Below are positions 26,476-34,150 of a stretch of 64,000 nucleotides of DNA, in pieces (the first letter of the stretch is position 1; each line of letters begins with the position of its first letter). The translations under genes were made by a program, and so were the position numbers. Under the pieces are notes generated by a model. The model ran no database searches. It saw only the letters and a program-made list of their open reading frames with translations, and was not told the origin of the DNA. Source of the stretch: an uncultured Planctomycetales bacterium (GTDB lineage Bacteria; Planctomycetota; Planctomycetia; Isosphaerales; Isosphaeraceae); the NCBI GenBank assembly GCA_903926465.1, contig CAIYJE010000200.1, positions 1-64,000 of the forward strand, in the 5' to 3' direction.

Positions 26476-27243
26476 CTAAGACAAAAACGTCTGGACCCGC
26501 TCAAGGACCTCGGCTCGGTCATGATCTACAACCATCAGGTGATCCGAACGATCAAGCCAGATCAGCGATCGATTGCTTGTTCCAATCGCATCGAAAATTG
26601 CCTGAGCACCTCGGGGTTCAACCACACTGTCTCGCCGCCCCTGGAGGATCAAGGTCGGCACGGCCACCTCGGAAAGCCTCGGCTTGAGCTGCTGGATCAG
26701 GTTGAGCGCACTCAAGGTGGCAGCCAGGTTGAAGGTTCGGAACCGTTCTTCCCTGGCAAAAAGATGTCTGGCTTCACGATCCCGAATTGGTGGTGAGAAA
26801 CGGGGAACATGGGGCACGAACCAGCTTAGCCACCTCAGATACTGCTCGGGCTTGAAGAGCGGAACCCGATGCGCATGGCGGATGGCCAAGAATGGGGCAA
26901 GCAGTACCAAGCGAGCGACCGGCCGAGAAAGGGACAGCCACAAAGCCAGTGTGCCGCCGGTAGAAAACCCAACCACCGCAACCGGTCGCCCGTGCGTAGC
27001 CAATTGGTCGAACCCCTGTTCAACCGCGTGCGACCAGTCTTGCCAGCGTGAAGCGGGCATGACCCAGCCACCGGTTTTCTCATGCCCAGGTAGAGTCAGA
27101 GAAAGAACGAGGTGGCCTGCCTTGCGAAGCGAATCCGCAAGGGGTTCAAGTTCATAAGGGCCGCCCCCCAGTCCATGAACCAGCAGGCAAGACAGAGGTA
27201 ATTCGGCCCGGCACTCAGTATCCACCAGCCTCGTTTGTTCCAC
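26476..27243 (-). CDS. Alpha/beta hydrolase, carboxylesterase/monoacylglycerol-lipase type
   Basis: A 255-residue hydrolase close in layout to the Est30/YvaK carboxylesterases. CLLVHGLGGGPYELEPLADSL is the oxyanion loop, LPGHEKTGGWVMPASRWQDW the lid-side loop, VVGFSTGGTLAL the nucleophile elbow (Ser in GFSTGG), LILQGRRDSVVEPRGAQAIF the acid region, and SDHLMVVDHDR carries the catalytic His. The GTG at 27243 is chosen, with GAGG 6 bases upstream; the frame extends upstream without a good start. The gene overlaps the 3' end of deoC by 29 bases on the same strand, and its start lies inside a parS-like palindrome. No signal peptide is seen, so it is cytoplasmic. Confidence 0.82.
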   Translation of the reverse strand: MEQTRLVDTECRAELPLSCLLVHGLGGGPYELEPLADSLRKAGHLVLSLTLPGHEKTGGWVMPASRWQDWSHAVEQGFDQLATHGRPVAVVGFSTGGTLALWLSLSRPVARLVLLAPFLAIRHAHRVPLFKPEQYLRWLSWFVPHVPRFSPPIRDREARHLFAREERFRTFNLAATLSALNLIQQLKPRLSEVAVPTLILQGRRDSVVEPRGAQAIFDAIGTSNRSLIWLDRSDHLMVVDHDRAEVLERVQTFLS

Positions 27244-27949
27244 GTGAAACCTCGGGTTGCCGTGATCTCCCGGCGAGCCGATCCTTGAGCTCATCCAGAA
27301 TCTCCGCTGTCCGGCTTGCACCAATCCGATCGCAGCCCAGTTCAGCCACGGCAATCGCTTCGTCCAGGGTGCGAACTCCGCCGGCGGCCTTCAGCTTGAC
27401 ATGGGCGGGTGCAGCCTTGCGCATCAGGATCAGGTCGTTGTGGGTGGCTCCACCGGTTCCGTACCCCGTGGAGGTCTTCACGTAATCCGCATTCACCTCG
27501 CCGCAAATCTGACACAGGCGAGCGATCGCATCTGGACCCAGATAGCAGTTCTCAAAGATCACCTTCACAATGGCCTTGCGCCCGTGGGCCGCCTGGACCA
27601 CGTCGGCGATATCGTGCCGAACGTCATCCCAGCGACCGGAGAGTGCCCAGCCCACGTTGATCACCATATCGAGTTCCGTGGCGCCGTCGTCCATGGCCCG
27701 TTCGGCTTCGAACCGCTTGACGTCGGTCCGGTGCCCGCCGTGAGGAAACCCGATGGTGGTTCCAACCTGCACCGTCGTACCCCTGAGCACCCGTGCGGCC
27801 AGTGGGACGGCATAAGGCTTGATGCAGACGCTAGCCACGTCATAAGCTGCGGCCAACCGGCAACCCGCTTCCAGTTCGGAGTCGGTAAGGGTGGGGCCGA
27901 GCAGTGAGTGGTCGATTCGCTTGGCGATTGAGGCGTAGGTCAATGTCAT
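27215..27949 (-). CDS. deoC: Deoxyribose-phosphate aldolase
   Basis: A 244-residue class-I aldolase that splits 2-deoxyribose-5-phosphate to glyceraldehyde-3-phosphate and acetaldehyde. Signatures are RIDHSLLGPTLTDSELEAGC at the start, VCIKPYAVPLA, VGTTIGFPHGGHRTDVKRFEA, ELDMVINVGWALSG (catalytic Asp), IVKVIFENCYL, and the Schiff-base segment YVKTSTGYGTGGAT (Lys). HVKLKAAGGVRTLDEA and RIGASRTAEILDEL close the barrel. ATG 27949 has GGAG 6 bases upstream; the open frame continues to 28117, but the extra residues are not part of the family. Its last codons contain a parS-like site and overlap the hydrolase gene. No other nucleoside-catabolism gene is adjacent. Confidence 0.94.
   Translation of the reverse strand: MTLTYASIAKRIDHSLLGPTLTDSELEAGCRLAAAYDVASVCIKPYAVPLAARVLRGTTVQVGTTIGFPHGGHRTDVKRFEAERAMDDGATELDMVINVGWALSGRWDDVRHDIADVVQAAHGRKAIVKVIFENCYLGPDAIARLCQICGEVNADYVKTSTGYGTGGATHNDLILMRKAAPAHVKLKAAGGVRTLDEAIAVAELGCDRIGASRTAEILDELKDRLAGRSRQPEVSRGTNEAGGY
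27237..27250. promoter_or_regulatory. parS: parS-like palindrome, site 3 (GTTCCACGTGAAAC)
   Basis: Matches GTTYCACGTGRAAC with one asymmetric pair (C opposite A). It lies inside the deoC end / hydrolase start overlap, about 9.1 kb from parB. The GTG start of the hydrolase is its central GTG read on the minus strand. Confidence 0.6.
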
Positions 27950-28050
27950 CCGGGGCTCCAGGTTGAGACGGCCTTTGCGCCTGATCCAGCATTGGTATGG
28001 GTCATTGTCACGCACCATCCCAGAACGGGCAAGACAAAGCGTCGGATCTC

Positions 28051-29424
28051 TCAAGGGCGATTCAAGGGCTTCAGACTTCGAGTTCGCGGCTTGCGGGGCC
28101 TTACCGGCGGAAGCCACTTCTTCCGGGTGGTCTGCACGATTGGGTCTGGAAACTTGGCCGAGAGATTGGGCCTGAAGATCAACAGCAAGACCATCGGCAG
28201 GTAGAGCACGATCAGGGCCCCGCCATCATCTAGGTACCAGAACTGTGAACCCAGCAGCAGGGCGGCCGACATGGCAATCAGTTGCCCGAGGTTCTTTCCC
28301 ATGGGCCAGACCGACGCAACCACGAACGCCAGATACAAAACCAGAACGGGCAGCCGGTAGGCGGGATCAACTCCGGTCCAAAAACTCTCGGCGGCAGGTT
28401 CTTCACTGCCTGGTAACAATCCGGCCTCACCCAGGGTTCTGGCACCCAGGTCACGTGCCCAGAAACCAAACTCCGGAACGGCAAGCGCCAGGGCACGGCC
28501 AGACCCCAGTACAGCCAGGGTGGAGACCAGGAACCGAGCGGATCCTCGTCGCCAGTAAAATCCTGTCCAGAGTGGGATCAGGCCGATAGCGGCCGGCATC
28601 CAGCCTGCGGCCATGCCAATCAGTCCACCGGCAACTCCGGGGCGCCGGTACTCAAAGACCGCCAAGACCAGCAATGCCGCCGGCACAAGTTGGCCGCTAT
28701 CCACGAGTGCAATTCGGGTGTACGGAAGGATCTGGTAGGCAACCGCCATGGCCAGCCCGATGGTGATCCGCTCATAGTGCTTCCAACCAATCAGCACCAG
28801 GCCCAGGCAAATCCCCAGATGCCCGAGAGCTGCCGCGGTTCGCTTGAGATAGAGCGTGGGTGCACTTCGAATGGCCCGGGTGATCACGCTGGTGACGAGC
28901 TGACCGGAATCGGCATTAGCCTCGGGTTCGGCCTGGTCATCGGTTCGACTTCGCGCATGGGGATCTCCCGGGTTCCGCTCGGTCCCGCTCTGCTCGGGGA
29001 TGATCATGGTCTCGATCAGAATCAGACTCAGCAGCCCCGCGTAAAAAAATGCCAGGCCACCCACATTCAGGTTCGGCTCAAGTAACGGTCTTCGGGCCAA
29101 TCCTAGATCCAGTAGACACCGTGCCAGCCAGACTGCCGTACCCAGAAACAACCAGACGAAGGCCCACCATTCGTGGGCGTTCCGGTGCGAAGCCAGCAGA
29201 ATAAGCCCCGGCGCCAGGGTGAACAGCAGCAGCAGATCGAGATTGCGAAGCGACCAGATTCTTTGGAATTTGAAGAAGAGCGCAAGGCAGGTCAATATCG
29301 TCAGAAGTAGCCAGACGAACGGGGGTAGGCCCAGGCCACTATCCAGGCCAGGAGCCACCGTATGTTGAACAGGCACAGGTAAAGACACCAGGCACACCAG
29401 GACCAGATGACAAGTTGAGATCAC
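28051..29424 (-). CDS. Multi-pass membrane protein of unknown function
   Basis: A 457-residue protein with about ten to twelve hydrophobic helices and no family motif that I recognise. The N-terminus (LVLVCLVSLPVPVQ) may be a signal/anchor. A charged cytoplasmic-type loop (about residues 150-175, rich in Asp/Glu/Arg) splits the helices into two groups. The C-terminal 45 residues are strongly basic (KKWLPPVRPRKPRTRSLK), which suggests a cytoplasmic tail contacting lipid or nucleic acid. The aromatic-rich loop SHRNAHEWWAFVW recalls GT-C-like polyprenyl-phosphate glycosyltransferases, but no Asp pair is visible in the first outer loop. The start is a GTG at 29424. It lies between rnc and deoC, all on one strand with gaps of about 100 bases. 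Confidence 0.7.
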   Translation of the reverse strand: MISTCHLVLVCLVSLPVPVQHTVAPGLDSGLGLPPFVWLLLTILTCLALFFKFQRIWSLRNLDLLLLFTLAPGLILLASHRNAHEWWAFVWLFLGTAVWLARCLLDLGLARRPLLEPNLNVGGLAFFYAGLLSLILIETMIIPEQSGTERNPGDPHARSRTDDQAEPEANADSGQLVTSVITRAIRSAPTLYLKRTAAALGHLGICLGLVLIGWKHYERITIGLAMAVAYQILPYTRIALVDSGQLVPAALLVLAVFEYRRPGVAGGLIGMAAGWMPAAIGLIPLWTGFYWRRGSARFLVSTLAVLGSGRALALAVPEFGFWARDLGARTLGEAGLLPGSEEPAAESFWTGVDPAYRLPVLVLYLAFVVASVWPMGKNLGQLIAMSAALLLGSQFWYLDDGGALIVLYLPMVLLLIFRPNLSAKFPDPIVQTTRKKWLPPVRPRKPRTRSLKPLNRP

Positions 29425-29538
29425 CGGATGGTACGCGCCAGGACGAGCATCCGCAACCGTCCTCCGGGGATCGGTTGTGCGATGAGACCGGTATTTGGCG
29501 GCTGAGTGAACCCAGTCGCGAGGATCAGGCCAGGCTCG

Positions 29539-30264
29539 TCATTCCGACGAAAAGGGTGGTGCCTCGCCGGCAATCTGGCTGAGCGCGTTCCGGGCGGCTC
29601 GCTGTTCCGCGTCTTTCTTGTTGGGACCCCAGGCCGCCGCAAACTGACGATTCCCGATCTGGGCTGCAACCTTGAAGCACTTCGAGTGGTCGGGACCCTT
29701 CTCGTCGAGCAATTGGTAGGTTGGGGTTTCTCCAAACTTGCGCTGGGCCGACTGCTGGAGTCCGCTCTTGAAGTTCTGGCCACCCTGATCCTCGGCCGCC
29801 TCTTCCACCTCTTGCGAGAGGTGATGAACGATGAAGGTGCGGGCCGCCTCGATTCCACCATCCAGATAGATGGCACCGATGAGCGATTCAAACACTGCCG
29901 CTAGCACGGAATCTGGGGTCTGTTCGGAGGTGCCCATCCCCTTGCCGAGCAACAGGTAATCATCCAGCCCCAGGAGCCGAGAAACCTTGGCACAGGTGCG
30001 CCGGGAGACCACAACCGATTTGATGCGGGTCAGAACCCCTTCGAGGGATTCGGGAAACTCATGATAGAGCCGGTCACAAATCACCGTTCCCAGGATGGCA
30101 TCGCCTAGAAACTCCAAACGCTCATTCGAGGCCAGGCGGTGATCCGCACCAGACGCATGAGTGAGAGCCGACCGCAGCAGGGCTCGATCTTTGAAGGTGT
30201 ACGAAAGCACCCGCTCACATGCGGCAAGATTCGCGTCATCGAGTCTCGATGTACCATCTAGCAT
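29539..30264 (-). CDS. rnc: Ribonuclease III
   Basis: A 241-residue RNase III. ALTHASGADHRLASNERLEFLGDAILG contains the family signature with the catalytic Glu/Asp. ESLIGAIYLDGGIEAARTFI carries the second acidic pair. The dsRNA-binding domain spans about residues 165-235 (FKSGLQQSAQRKFGETPTYQLLDEKGPDHSKCF, then the KKDAEQRAARNALSQI helix). The enzyme cuts double-stranded RNA in rRNA processing and mRNA decay. It starts at 30264 and is divergent from efpL, with about 220 bases between them for two promoters. Pairing of RNA-processing (rnc) and translation (efpL) genes back to back suggests a housekeeping setting. Confidence 0.95.
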   Translation of the reverse strand: MLDGTSRLDDANLAACERVLSYTFKDRALLRSALTHASGADHRLASNERLEFLGDAILGTVICDRLYHEFPESLEGVLTRIKSVVVSRRTCAKVSRLLGLDDYLLLGKGMGTSEQTPDSVLAAVFESLIGAIYLDGGIEAARTFIVHHLSQEVEEAAEDQGGQNFKSGLQQSAQRKFGETPTYQLLDEKGPDHSKCFKVAAQIGNRQFAAAWGPNKKDAEQRAARNALSQIAGEAPPFSSE

Positions 30265-30485
30265 GGCGAACCATTGCGGATTTCGAAGGAGGAATTATCG
30301 TCACGAAACTAGCGGCACGGATACACTGCTGTCAACCCGTGCGACTTGTTGGCTTGCATCAAAACCACCAACCACCGACGATGGTTTGCCTGTTAGCCCG
30401 TGTCAAAGCTATAAAGAGGCGATGCACCAGAACCTGGTGCTTCAACCGTTCCTGCTCAGCAAGCTGCTCTCAACCGGAGGATACC

Positions 30486-31055
30486 GTGGTCTCCGCCAAG
30501 GATTTCAAGCGTCGTATGGTTGTCGAGATCGATGGCACGGCGCACATGATCGAGCATATCCAGGTGCAAAGCCCGTCCGCACGTGGCGCCGCCACCCTTT
30601 ACAAGGTCAAGGCCAGGAACCTCAAAACTCGCAACCGCGTCGAGAAAGCCTACAAAGGGACCGACACCGTCCCCGAGGCAAGCTTCGAACGGCGCCCGAT
30701 CCAGTTCCTGTACCGGGATGACGAAGCCTACCATTTCATGGACGCCGAAGACTTCAACCAGTTCTCGCTGCCCGCCGATGACCTCGAAGACCAGATTCCT
30801 TACATGTCCGAGAACATGGAAGGGATCGAGTCGTTGCTCGTCAACGACGAGATCATTGGGATCGAACTCCCAGACACGGTGAATCTGGAGATCACCGATA
30901 CCGCCCCAGGAGCACGTGGAAACTCAGCAACCGGGCGAACCAAACCCGCCACCCTGAGTACCGGGCACGTGATCCAGGTCCCCGAGCACCTTGACCCCAA
31001 TATCGTTGTGAAGGTCGATACCCGCACCGGCGAGTACCTGGGCCGGGTCAACTGA
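30486..31055 (+). CDS. efpL: Elongation factor P-like protein EfpL (YeiP type)
   Basis: A 189-residue three-domain EF-P paralogue. The sequence IQVQSPSARGAATLYKVKARNLKT in domain I is the hallmark of the YeiP/EfpL subgroup: the loop tip carries Arg (SARGA) instead of the modified Lys of classic EF-P. Domains II/III follow (EASFERRPIQFLYRDDEAYHFMDAEDFNQFSL; LVNDEIIGIELPDTVNLEITDTAPG; KPATLSTGHVIQVPEHL). EF-P proteins enter the ribosomal E site and relieve stalling at Pro-Pro motifs; EfpL has been reported to act without modification in E. coli and to read further stall motifs. GTG 30486 has GGAGG 5 bases upstream. The long open frame before it is not part of the protein. Confidence 0.93.
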   Translation: MVSAKDFKRRMVVEIDGTAHMIEHIQVQSPSARGAATLYKVKARNLKTRNRVEKAYKGTDTVPEASFERRPIQFLYRDDEAYHFMDAEDFNQFSLPADDLEDQIPYMSENMEGIESLLVNDEIIGIELPDTVNLEITDTAPGARGNSATGRTKPATLSTGHVIQVPEHLDPNIVVKVDTRTGEYLGRVN

Positions 31056-31111
31056 CCAGGCCGAACCTGGCTCTGCTCCGTCTGCCGCCTGGACAAGATT
31101 GGGGTCTGGGC

Positions 31112-31125
31112 GTTTCACGTGAAAC
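31112..31125. promoter_or_regulatory. parS: parS palindrome, site 4 (GTTTCACGTGAAAC, perfect)
   Basis: A perfect palindrome extended to 16 bp (CGTTTCACGTGAAACG), identical in its core 14 bases to the B. subtilis/Caulobacter parS consensus. It is intergenic between the convergent efpL and MMPL genes, 13 kb from parB. Confidence 0.85.
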
Positions 31126-31159
31126 GTCCAGACCCACACCTAGCAAATTTCTGAAGTGC

Positions 31160-31181
31160 CGGGTTCCGTTCCAGGAACCCG
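31160..31181. terminator. Possible terminator between efpL and the MMPL gene
   Basis: CGGGTTCC (31160-31167) and GGAACCCG (31174-31181) form an 8-bp stem with a 6-base loop between two convergent genes. No clear T run follows on either strand, so this is tentative. Confidence 0.35.
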
Positions 31182-31191
31182 CCCTCGGCGC

Positions 31192-33903
31192 TCAGTCGTG
31201 AATACCGGTCTCGGGAATGGAAAGCTCACCGGGATGGTTCAATAGACCCCAGCGAAGTCGACCACGGTGGATCAGCCAGTGCCCGCACGGCACCAGAACC
31301 GGTCGAACCAGCAGTGCATCCAAGGTGATCCCAACCACGAGCGCAAAGCCTAACTGACGCAGCGACGCAAGCGGACTGGTCAGGAACGAGGCAAAACTGC
31401 ACACCGTGATGGCCGCCGCCGAGGTGATCAGCCCACCGGTACTGGCCACTGCTTTTTGAATGCCGGGCTTCAGGCCGAGATGCCGGACCTCTTTCTGGAG
31501 GCGGCTCATCAGGAAGATGTTGTAGTCCACCCCCACGGCCACCAGCAGCACGAACAGGAACAGGGGCACCTTCCAATCGATCCCCTCGGCTCCCAGCCAG
31601 GCCACAAACACAAGGTGGGTTGTGCCCAGCGCAAAGAGGTAACTCAGGACCATCGTTAGGACCAGGTTCAAGCAAGCCCCAGGGTCTCTGAGTGCCATCA
31701 GCAACACCACAAAAACCCCCAGAGGCACGATGATCCAGATCTGGACCTGGTCTCGACGGGTCACAGCCCAGATGTCGGCCGATTCCGCGTTCGCCCCCGC
31801 AATTCCAAAACCGGCAATGGGCACCTCATCTTGCTCATGCAAAAAGTCACCAATGCGATGCCGAAGTGACGTGACCTGATTCATCGCGTCTGTGGAAAAG
31901 AAGCGATCGGTCTGCGTGATATCAATCCGGGCATGATGCCCGTCTTGCGAAATATACGCCTGAAAGCTTTTCCGAAGTTCTGGAAATTCCCGCACCGTGG
32001 CCGGCGTGATCAGTAGCCGGTCCAAGGCATGCCGGCCAACCGGGTCCGTCAAGATGTCGGTAACCTCGGCCTGGGCTCGTTTGGCCCCCTCCACAATCTG
32101 ACTGGCCCCTTCGGCCGCAAGCGACAAATCTCTGGCCAATTGCTGGCGGGAATCCACGGGGGTCGCCCCCTGGGCTTCGCCCGGCTTTCCATGCCCCTCA
32201 ACCGGCGGGACGCCGGGAACAGGAGTCAGGGCAGGGATCGGCGCGGAACGGCCCAGTAGTGCGGAAGAGGCTTGCGCAAAACTGGAGGCGATCGACCGGC
32301 TGGCCTCCTCGGGGGTACCCGTGAGATCAATGCCCGTTGCCCGGCGCAACTGGAGCGCAGTCTGAAGCTTGGCCGCCCCCTCAATCAACCCCTGTCGTAA
32401 CTGGGTTGCCCCTTCCGCCATCCGCGTGAATCCCTCGTTGACTTCGGCCAGTCGAGACGCCAACCGAGCAGGCTGGAGCGGGCGTGGATCTCCCAACGGT
32501 TGAGTTGCCGAGCGTACCTCGGATAACCGTTTCTGACGCGAAAGCAGCCGGCTCAGGTCATCAATCAGGGCCAGCCCCTCCGAGTTGCTCAGATCCGAAT
32601 CGCTACCAATAACCACCGTCAGGGGGGCCACCGAACCGGGCCCGAATTTCGTCGCAATCTGGTGGAACGCCTGAATCGCGTCCCGATCCCTGGGCATCTC
32701 GCTGATCACATCCTGGAGAAAATGGGTGCGGGTTCCAAAATAGACCAGGGGGGCCATGAAGACCAAAGTGGCTAGCCAGGCCGCCAGTGGACGCTTCAGA
32801 ACCAGCTGGGCGATGCGTGCCCACAGATCGCCGTGTGGGCGAGTCATGCGGTGAAATGACTGGGGCCGAAGTTTGGCCAGGATCACCAGCAACGCCGGCG
32901 TCAGGCTGAGGCAAGCCAGCAGGGTGATCGCCAGCCCCAGCGCCACGCTCGGTCCCGTGCTTGAAAACAGTTTGAAGCGCGTGGTACCCATGAGACTCAG
33001 GCCCACGATCACCGTGCCCGCGCTGGTGGCAATGGGCTCAAAGGCGGCCCTGAGGGTTTGCCGCATCGCCTCGGCAGGGTCACCGGTAATCCAGTGCTCA
33101 CCAAAGCGCCAGGAAAGGAACAGGCAAAAATCGGTTCCGCATCCGAACAGAATCACAATCAAGAAGAGTTCGACCAGCGGAGAAACTTCCCAGCCGGCAC
33201 CCACCAGCCAGGCCAGGATCGAGCGAGAGACCACCAGACCCACCCCGATACTGATCAGCGGGATGAGTGCCAGCAGTGGCGAACGATAAACATAAAGCAG
33301 GACCGCCAGCAGCAAGAACACCGTGGCAATGGCCGCGCGATCCAGCGAGGTCTGCACATCGGCCATGTAATCACGGCCAATCACGGCATCGCCACTCCAG
33401 GTCAGCTGGAGTCCAGCGGGCAGTGCCACCCCCTGAGACTGCTCAATCAACCAGCGAACCGCGTCTTGCGCGGCCGGCGCCACGAACGAAACCGAGAGCG
33501 AGACCAGGACCAGACGCATGGTCCCGTCCTGGCTTTTCAGTCGTTCCGTGACCTCGGGGCTGGCATCTGGACCAAAAACTTCCACAATCGATTCCGGGCG
33601 GTCGGCCCGATCAAACCGAGCGACCAGTGCCCGGGCATAATCTTCGTCGGCCTTGGTCAACCCGGTCGGACGCTCAAGCACCGCAACCGCGGCCGAGCTG
33701 TACCACCGATCGGGCCAAACCTTGCGCAACACCCGGTTCGCCTGCACCGACTCGGCATCGCCAGGCAGCAAGTGTGCCTGCCCCTCGGCCGCCAGCCGTG
33801 TCAGATCTGGGGCAAGCGACAAGAGACAGGCTGCCAGAATGAGCCAGAAGACTGTGATCCAGGCCGGGAACTGGCTCACAAACCAACGATATCCCTGGAG
33901 CAT
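31192..33903 (-). CDS. MMPL-family RND transporter (lipid/hopanoid exporter type)
   Basis: A 903-residue RND-superfamily protein with two homologous halves, each with one helix, a long extracytoplasmic loop and five clustered helices. The first half has WITVFWLILAACLLSLAP, AAIATVFLLLAVLLYVYRSPLLALIPLISIG and IVILFGCGTDFCLFLSWRF (the GTDxxLF motif carrying the proton-relay Asp). The second has VAVGVDYNIFLMSRL and VLVGI/LDALLVRPVLVP-type ends. The second loop is large, with alanine/glutamine-rich helices at about residues 480-620. MMPL proteins export lipids or hopanoids by proton-motive force. ATG 33903 has AAGG close upstream; residues before it in the open frame are not family-like. It is divergent from rnr. 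Confidence 0.88.
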   Translation of the reverse strand: MLQGYRWFVSQFPAWITVFWLILAACLLSLAPDLTRLAAEGQAHLLPGDAESVQANRVLRKVWPDRWYSSAAVAVLERPTGLTKADEDYARALVARFDRADRPESIVEVFGPDASPEVTERLKSQDGTMRLVLVSLSVSFVAPAAQDAVRWLIEQSQGVALPAGLQLTWSGDAVIGRDYMADVQTSLDRAAIATVFLLLAVLLYVYRSPLLALIPLISIGVGLVVSRSILAWLVGAGWEVSPLVELFLIVILFGCGTDFCLFLSWRFGEHWITGDPAEAMRQTLRAAFEPIATSAGTVIVGLSLMGTTRFKLFSSTGPSVALGLAITLLACLSLTPALLVILAKLRPQSFHRMTRPHGDLWARIAQLVLKRPLAAWLATLVFMAPLVYFGTRTHFLQDVISEMPRDRDAIQAFHQIATKFGPGSVAPLTVVIGSDSDLSNSEGLALIDDLSRLLSRQKRLSEVRSATQPLGDPRPLQPARLASRLAEVNEGFTRMAEGATQLRQGLIEGAAKLQTALQLRRATGIDLTGTPEEASRSIASSFAQASSALLGRSAPIPALTPVPGVPPVEGHGKPGEAQGATPVDSRQQLARDLSLAAEGASQIVEGAKRAQAEVTDILTDPVGRHALDRLLITPATVREFPELRKSFQAYISQDGHHARIDITQTDRFFSTDAMNQVTSLRHRIGDFLHEQDEVPIAGFGIAGANAESADIWAVTRRDQVQIWIIVPLGVFVVLLMALRDPGACLNLVLTMVLSYLFALGTTHLVFVAWLGAEGIDWKVPLFLFVLLVAVGVDYNIFLMSRLQKEVRHLGLKPGIQKAVASTGGLITSAAAITVCSFASFLTSPLASLRQLGFALVVGITLDALLVRPVLVPCGHWLIHRGRLRWGLLNHPGELSIPETGIHD

Positions 33904-34150
33904 GAACCCTTCGTCCTCAGCCCTGGCCCTGCACATCGCAGCAAAGCCACACGCCTTCAAAACCGCAGAACACCCATTTGAACGCCCTGGAACCTCAACC
34001 AATTGTCCTGACTTTTGGCTTAACGTCCAAGCATTTCTTGTCGTCAACGTAGTCGAAAGGCCCGGAACCGTCCGACCAGACCAAGCGGCAGCCCAAAAAT
34101 CCCGCTAGAATAATTCTATTGTCTGACACCACCCGGGGAGCCGGACCTCA

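Noticed and set aside
33058-33981. Open frame of 307 codons on the + strand
   Set aside because: Antisense to the MMPL transporter, with Gln/His/Arg-rich composition; a shadow frame.
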